Part shown: in pieces, positions 60,263 to 64,000 of the stretch | Numbering within the stretch: position 1 is the first letter of the stretch | How the letters are laid out: every line of letters begins with the position of its first letter | Source of the DNA: Duganella alba | GTDB lineage: Bacteria; Pseudomonadota; Gammaproteobacteria; Burkholderiales; Burkholderiaceae_D | Reading direction: 5' to 3' | DNA length: 64,000 bases | Assembly: GCF_009674495.1 (NCBI RefSeq) | Contig: NZ_WKJN01000005.1 | Coordinates: forward strand, 62,001 to 126,000 | Notes under the pieces: generated by a model | What the model was told of the DNA's origin: nothing | Seen by the model: only the letters and a program-made list of their open reading frames with translations | Database searches by the model: none | Translations under genes and position numbers: made by a program

Positions 60263-61042
60263 TTAGTGGCTGGGCGCGCGGCAGGCGGCGTCGCTTTCCC
60301 AGCGGCCGGAGCAGATGCGCGAGCGGCACAGCATGCCTTCGATCAGGCCCAGTTGCTTGCAGCGCGCCAGCAGTTGGGCGGTGGTGTCGCCTTCCTGGCG
60401 TTCGATGACGTCGCGGCTGCGCTCGGGCGTGACGGTGCTTGGTTTGTTGGCATGGGCGACCAGGGCGGTGAGCAGGGTGACGTCGGTGTCGCCGGCTGGC
60501 TGGGCTTGTGCCGTTGCGCTTGCTGACGATGCTGCGGGTCGCGCTGGCGCTGCAGATTTGTGCTGCGCGGCCGCCACGCGCACCGGCTGGCTGGCGGCGG
60601 TATTGGCGATTGCCGCGGTGGCGGCGGTCGGCGTCTGAGTCGTCGCGCCGGCCGAGATTGCCACTGGCTGCGGACTGGCCGGGTCCGCAGCTGACATATT
60701 GACGATGGCGGCGGCCTGTTCAGCGGCGGATGTGTCGTCAGGCGCTCGTGTCGCACGGGCCGGCGTTGCGGCGCTTCGCTCGACGGCGGAGCTTGTGTCG
60801 CTGCGGAACGTCTCCGGCGTGATCCGTTTGTCATGCATCAACCAGGCCACGCTGCACATCACGAGCAGCAGCGCAAACAATCCTATGGTCCAGCCATCAA
60901 TGCTCCAGCCTGTCGCGCGGGCCGGCCGCGCTGGCGCTTTGAGGCCGTGCTCCAGCTGCGCCAGGATGCGTTTGTCCTGCGTCGGGCGGCGTGCGCAGGA
61001 GCTGGCGGCCAGCAGGTCGGGTTTCAGTTTCGGTGTTTCCAC
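60263..61042 (-). CDS. Membrane-anchored protein of unknown function
   Basis: 259 residues from GTG 61042, preceded five bases away by GGGGG. A cytosolic segment of about 50 residues, one membrane helix (TIGLFALLLVMCSVAWLM), then a 150-residue Ala/Thr/Pro-rich linker, and a C-terminal segment with four Cys (CKQLGLIEGMLCRSRICSGR and DAAC). A much longer open frame runs on to 63973 but is the antisense of the T6SS genes and is not real. Divergent from the M15 peptidase/tssM genes; a T6SS-linked role is possible but unsupported. Confidence 0.72.
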   Translation of the reverse strand: METPKLKPDLLAASSCARRPTQDKRILAQLEHGLKAPARPARATGWSIDGWTIGLFALLLVMCSVAWLMHDKRITPETFRSDTSSAVERSAATPARATRAPDDTSAAEQAAAIVNMSAADPASPQPVAISAGATTQTPTAATAAIANTAASQPVRVAAAQHKSAAPARPAASSASATAQAQPAGDTDVTLLTALVAHANKPSTVTPERSRDVIERQEGDTTAQLLARCKQLGLIEGMLCRSRICSGRWESDAACRAPSH

Positions 61043-61144
61043 AATATCCCCCTTGCATTTGATCTGGCCGGCATCGCTGTGTTGCGAACGGCCTACGATG
61101 CAGTGTCCGGTCTGTGGCATCGGCCCGTTTTGATGGAGCGCACC

Positions 61145-61984
61145 ATGTTTCTCTTTTCCATGCTGTTGTTCTTCGTGGTGACGTGTTTTTGCGCCTGGCT
61201 GTTGCTGTTTCCCGCCGGACGCGAGGTGGTGGTGCACTCGATCGACGCCGTCAGCCGCCGTATCGGCCAGCATTTGCGCGGCGGCGTGCGGCAGGGCGTA
61301 CAGCAGGCCTCCGGATGGGGACGCGGGACTGGCGGTGCATTCCGCCGCACGGTGCAATTCATCAAAAGGAAATGGCTGCTGCTGTTGGCCGCCTCGGTGT
61401 TGCTGACCGTGCCGCCGCTGTTGGCGCTGATGCTCAGTGGCCGCTCCATGCTGTCCGGTTACGACAGCGACACGCACGCCATCAACGATCAGATCGCCGG
61501 TCTGCTGCAAGGGGAGCAACTGACCGCGCCCGAGCCGCCACCGCCGCTGGTGTTCACCACGGCCGAGGTGACGCTGGTGCGTCCCATGCTCGACAGCGCC
61601 AACCGCAACTGGCAGTTGCTGGACCCTGCGTTCGCCCAGCGGCTGCTGCTGGTGTTCCGCATCATGAAAGAGCGCTACGGCTACGACATGGCGATCCTGG
61701 AGGGTTACCGCAGTCCGGAGCGGCAGAACGCGCTGGCCGCCATCGGCCCCAGCGTCACCAACGCCAAGGCCTTCCAGAGCTATCACCAGTTCGGCCTGGC
61801 AGCCGACTGCGCCTTCCTGCGCGACGGCAAGCTGGTCATCTCCGAGAAAGATCCGTGGGCGATGCGCGGCTATCAACTTTATGGCATCGCCGCCGAAGCC
61901 GCCGGTCTGACCTGGGGCGGCCGCTGGACCATGATGGACTTCGGCCACACCGAACTGCGCATGCCCGGCACGGTGAAGAAGTAA
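61145..61984 (+). CDS. M15-family (VanY-like) metallopeptidase
   Basis: 279 residues. Two membrane helices (about 1-25 and 78-100) anchor a C-terminal VanY/M15C domain: GYRSPERQNAL, SYHQFGLAADCAF (HxxxxxxD zinc site) and WTMMDFGHTELRM (zinc His). It would cut peptidoglycan peptides. ATG 61145 has GGAG upstream. In several beta- and gammaproteobacteria such a peptidase sits next to tssM and is thought to open the wall for T6SS assembly; that role is inferred here from the 100-base distance. Confidence 0.87.
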   Translation: MFLFSMLLFFVVTCFCAWLLLFPAGREVVVHSIDAVSRRIGQHLRGGVRQGVQQASGWGRGTGGAFRRTVQFIKRKWLLLLAASVLLTVPPLLALMLSGRSMLSGYDSDTHAINDQIAGLLQGEQLTAPEPPPPLVFTTAEVTLVRPMLDSANRNWQLLDPAFAQRLLLVFRIMKERYGYDMAILEGYRSPERQNALAAIGPSVTNAKAFQSYHQFGLAADCAFLRDGKLVISEKDPWAMRGYQLYGIAAEAAGLTWGGRWTMMDFGHTELRMPGTVKK

Positions 61985-62083
61985 GCGCCATTGTTCTTGC
62001 GCAAGAAATGTCAGCTTTGTTGGTGGCACCATTGATCGGTCCGCCTGTCGCCTGGGCGTCGCCGTCTTCGCCGGACACCCGTT

Positions 62084-64000
62084 ATGATGCGCAGAATCTG
62101 GAGCTTCCTGACCGACAGCCGCAACCTCACCATCATTGGCCTGACGGCGGTGGCGGCGCTGTTCTACCTCGGCGCGCAAGTGCTGGAGCTGGCGCTGATC
62201 TGGGCGCTGGCGGCAACCGCCGTAATGCTGGCGCTGGCCGGCGCCGTGTGGTGGTGGCGCCGTTGGCGCGCCAGGCGTGAGTCCGAACAGTTGGGGGAGG
62301 CGATCGGCCGCCAGGAGCCGTCCGCCGATCCCTCGGCCGCCGAGGTCAAGGCCATCCGCGAGAGCATGCTGAAGGCGATCGACACGATCAAGGGATCGAA
62401 GCTGGGCATCGTCTCCGGCACGCGCGCGCTGTATGAGCTGCCCTGGTACATGATCATCGGGAATCCGGCGGCAGGAAAGAGCACCGCCGTCACCAACTCC
62501 GGCCTGCAATTCCCCTTCGCCGACGGCAAGGTGCTGCAGGGTGTGGGCGGCACGCGCAACTGCGACTGGTTCTTCACCACCGAAGGCATCCTGCTCGACA
62601 CGGCCGGGCGCTACTCGGTGCAGGAGGAACACCGCGCCGAGTGGTTCGGCTTTCTGGACCTGCTGAAAAAATACCGCCGTCGCGCGCCGGTCAACGGCAT
62701 CATCATCGCGGTCAGCATCGCGGAGTTGCGCGGAGACGATCCGGAAACCGGCATCAAGCTGGCGCGCAGCCTGCGCAAGCGCGTGCAGGATCTGATCGAG
62801 CGGCTGGAGGTGTTCGCGCCGGTGTACGTGGTGTTCACCAAGGCGGATTTGATCGCAGGCTTTGGCGAATTCTTCGCGCAGGCAGAACGCACGGAGCGCG
62901 AACGCGTGTGGGGCGCGACCATGCCGTATCAGCGCAAGACCACCAGCCAGCAGGTGATGGCCTTCTTCGATCACGCCTTCGATGAACTGTGCGACGGCCT
63001 GAAGGCGATGAGCCTCGCCACCATGGGCCAGCAGCGGCGGCAGCGCATGGAGCCGGGCGTCTTCACTTTTCCGCAGGAGTTCTCGACCATCCGCGCACCG
63101 CTGCGCTCCTTCCTCGTTACGCTGTTCGAGGAAAATCCGTTCCAGTTCAAGCCCGTGTTCCGTGGCTTTTACTTCACCAGCGCGTTGCAGGAGGGGATGC
63201 CGATCAGCGAGCAATCGCAGCGCATCACCAGACGCTTCGCTTTGGCGACGCCCGATGTGCCGGCGGCTGCCAGCGCCGGCCACGCTGGCTTCTTCCTGTT
63301 GAACCTGTTCCGCAATGTGATCTTCGCGGACAAGGATCTGGTGTCGCAGTACGCCAGCAGGAACAAGGTACGCCTGAAGTACGCGGCCTTCTTCGCTGCG
63401 GTGCTGCTGTTGGGCGCTTCGCTGGGCGGATGGAGCTGGTCGTACATGGGCAACCGTCAGTTGGTCGCCAACGTGCAGGCGGATCTGGACAAGGTGATCA
63501 AGCTTCAGGCCAGGCGGCTGGACCTGCAATCGCGGCTGGAGGCGCTGGAAATCATCCAGGACCGTATCGAGCAACTGGAGAAGTACCGGGAATCCCGTCC
63601 ATGGTCGTTGCGCATGGGGCTTTATCAGGGCGAACTGTTGGAACGCAAACTGCGCGAGGAATACTTCGCCGGCGTGAAGAATGTGATGCTGACGCCCGTT
63701 GTCGCCAATCTGGAAACGCTGCTGTCCGAAATGAATGCGCACGCGGCGGAATTGCAGCCGCCAGGCGCCGCAGCCGCGCCGGTTGTCGGTCGCCAGTTCC
63801 AGGAAGCGTCGCCCACCAATGTCGATGACGCCTACAACGCGCTCAAAAGCTACCTGATGCTGACCGATAAATCCCATGCCGAAGCGAGTCACCTGAATGA
63901 CCAGCTGCCGCGTTATTGGCGCGCATGGCTGGAGAATAATCGCGGCGCCATGCAGCGCGAACAGATGATTCACAGCGCGGAGCGGCTGATGACGTTCTAT
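62084..64000 (+). CDS. tssM: Type VI secretion membrane subunit TssM (IcmF), partial
   Basis: The first 639 codons of a protein that runs off the window. It has N-terminal membrane helices (IIGLTAVAALFYLGA, ALAATAVMLALAGAVWWW), a P-loop GNPAAGKST, the DTAGRYS and FTKAD motifs of the cytosolic GTPase-like domain, and a third membrane helix near residue 435. TssM bridges the inner and outer membranes with TssJ and TssL. Start ATG 62084 or 62087 has no strong ribosome site. It marks the edge of a T6SS cluster beyond the window. Confidence 0.93.
   Translation, partial: MMRRIWSFLTDSRNLTIIGLTAVAALFYLGAQVLELALIWALAATAVMLALAGAVWWWRRWRARRESEQLGEAIGRQEPSADPSAAEVKAIRESMLKAIDTIKGSKLGIVSGTRALYELPWYMIIGNPAAGKSTAVTNSGLQFPFADGKVLQGVGGTRNCDWFFTTEGILLDTAGRYSVQEEHRAEWFGFLDLLKKYRRRAPVNGIIIAVSIAELRGDDPETGIKLARSLRKRVQDLIERLEVFAPVYVVFTKADLIAGFGEFFAQAERTERERVWGATMPYQRKTTSQQVMAFFDHAFDELCDGLKAMSLATMGQQRRQRMEPGVFTFPQEFSTIRAPLRSFLVTLFEENPFQFKPVFRGFYFTSALQEGMPISEQSQRITRRFALATPDVPAAASAGHAGFFLLNLFRNVIFADKDLVSQYASRNKVRLKYAAFFAAVLLLGASLGGWSWSYMGNRQLVANVQADLDKVIKLQARRLDLQSRLEALEIIQDRIEQLEKYRESRPWSLRMGLYQGELLERKLREEYFAGVKNVMLTPVVANLETLLSEMNAHAAELQPPGAAAAPVVGRQFQEASPTNVDDAYNALKSYLMLTDKSHAEASHLNDQLPRYWRAWLENNRGAMQREQMIHSAERLMTFY

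Noticed and set aside
60263-63973. Open frame of 1236 codons on the minus strand
   Set aside because: Everything upstream of about 61042 is antisense to the M15 peptidase and tssM, whose motifs are unmistakable; the real gene is only the 3' portion from the GTG at 61042.

Overview
The window is a GC-rich, densely coding piece of a betaproteobacterial chromosome. Gene content and order (odhL end–zapE; surE–pcm–nlpD–rpoS; ndk–rlmN–pilW–rodZ–ispG–hisS–yfgM–bamB–der–hfq–hflX–hflK–hflC–hisZ–purA) are typical of Burkholderiales, and the accessory content fits Oxalobacteraceae (Massilia/Duganella/Janthinobacterium-like). The family is an inference from synteny and protein sequence; the genus cannot be fixed by eye.

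Layout. 1–6154: end of a dihydrolipoyl dehydrogenase gene, zapE, an Ala/Lys/Glu-rich periplasmic protein, a PP2C-like phosphatase, a small DUF465 protein, a DinG-family Fe-S helicase and a quinone oxidoreductase. 6313–8889: a two-gene accessory cassette, a TIR-domain protein followed by a KGGxGR-type P-loop ATPase fused to kinesin-light-chain-like TPRs. This is the best candidate in the window for an uncharacterised signalling or defence system. 8971–13991: surE, pcm, nlpD, rpoS, rlmD. 14072–21857: a very large alpha-2-macroglobulin (thioester CFEQ), split by a one-base frameshift, translationally coupled to pbpC. 21864–23491: an endonuclease/exonuclease/phosphatase-family protein and a BAX-inhibitor-1-like membrane protein. 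23764–40195: the long conserved housekeeping block from ndk to purA and a phosphoribosyltransferase.

40244–46258: a MarC protein, a 33-bp perfect inverted repeat, an SdpR/SdpI-like autoregulated pair, an alpha/beta hydrolase, uvrB and an aromatic/aspartate aminotransferase. 46372–57038 is punctuated by three identical tRNA-Asn(GTT) genes, each with its own promoter and terminator. Between the first and second lie a decayed IS21-type istA fragment, a RelE-type toxin with a BrnA-like antitoxin, an M20 amidohydrolase and a methyl-accepting chemotaxis protein. Between the second and third lie a large c-type-heme lipoprotein, a DUF3334 protein and a TonB-dependent receptor. 57082–60262: DUF2322, a flavodoxin, a zinc-ribbon membrane protein and a Nu-class-like glutathione transferase. 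60263–64000: the edge of a type VI secretion locus (VanY-like M15 peptidase and the first 639 codons of tssM) next to a divergent membrane-anchored protein of unknown function.

Functionally the window joins envelope biogenesis (BamB, YfgM, PbpC, A2M, NlpD, RodZ, HflKC), stress control (RpoS, Hfq, HflX, SurE, Pcm), RNA modification (RlmD, RlmN) and several compact accessory modules inserted between core operons.
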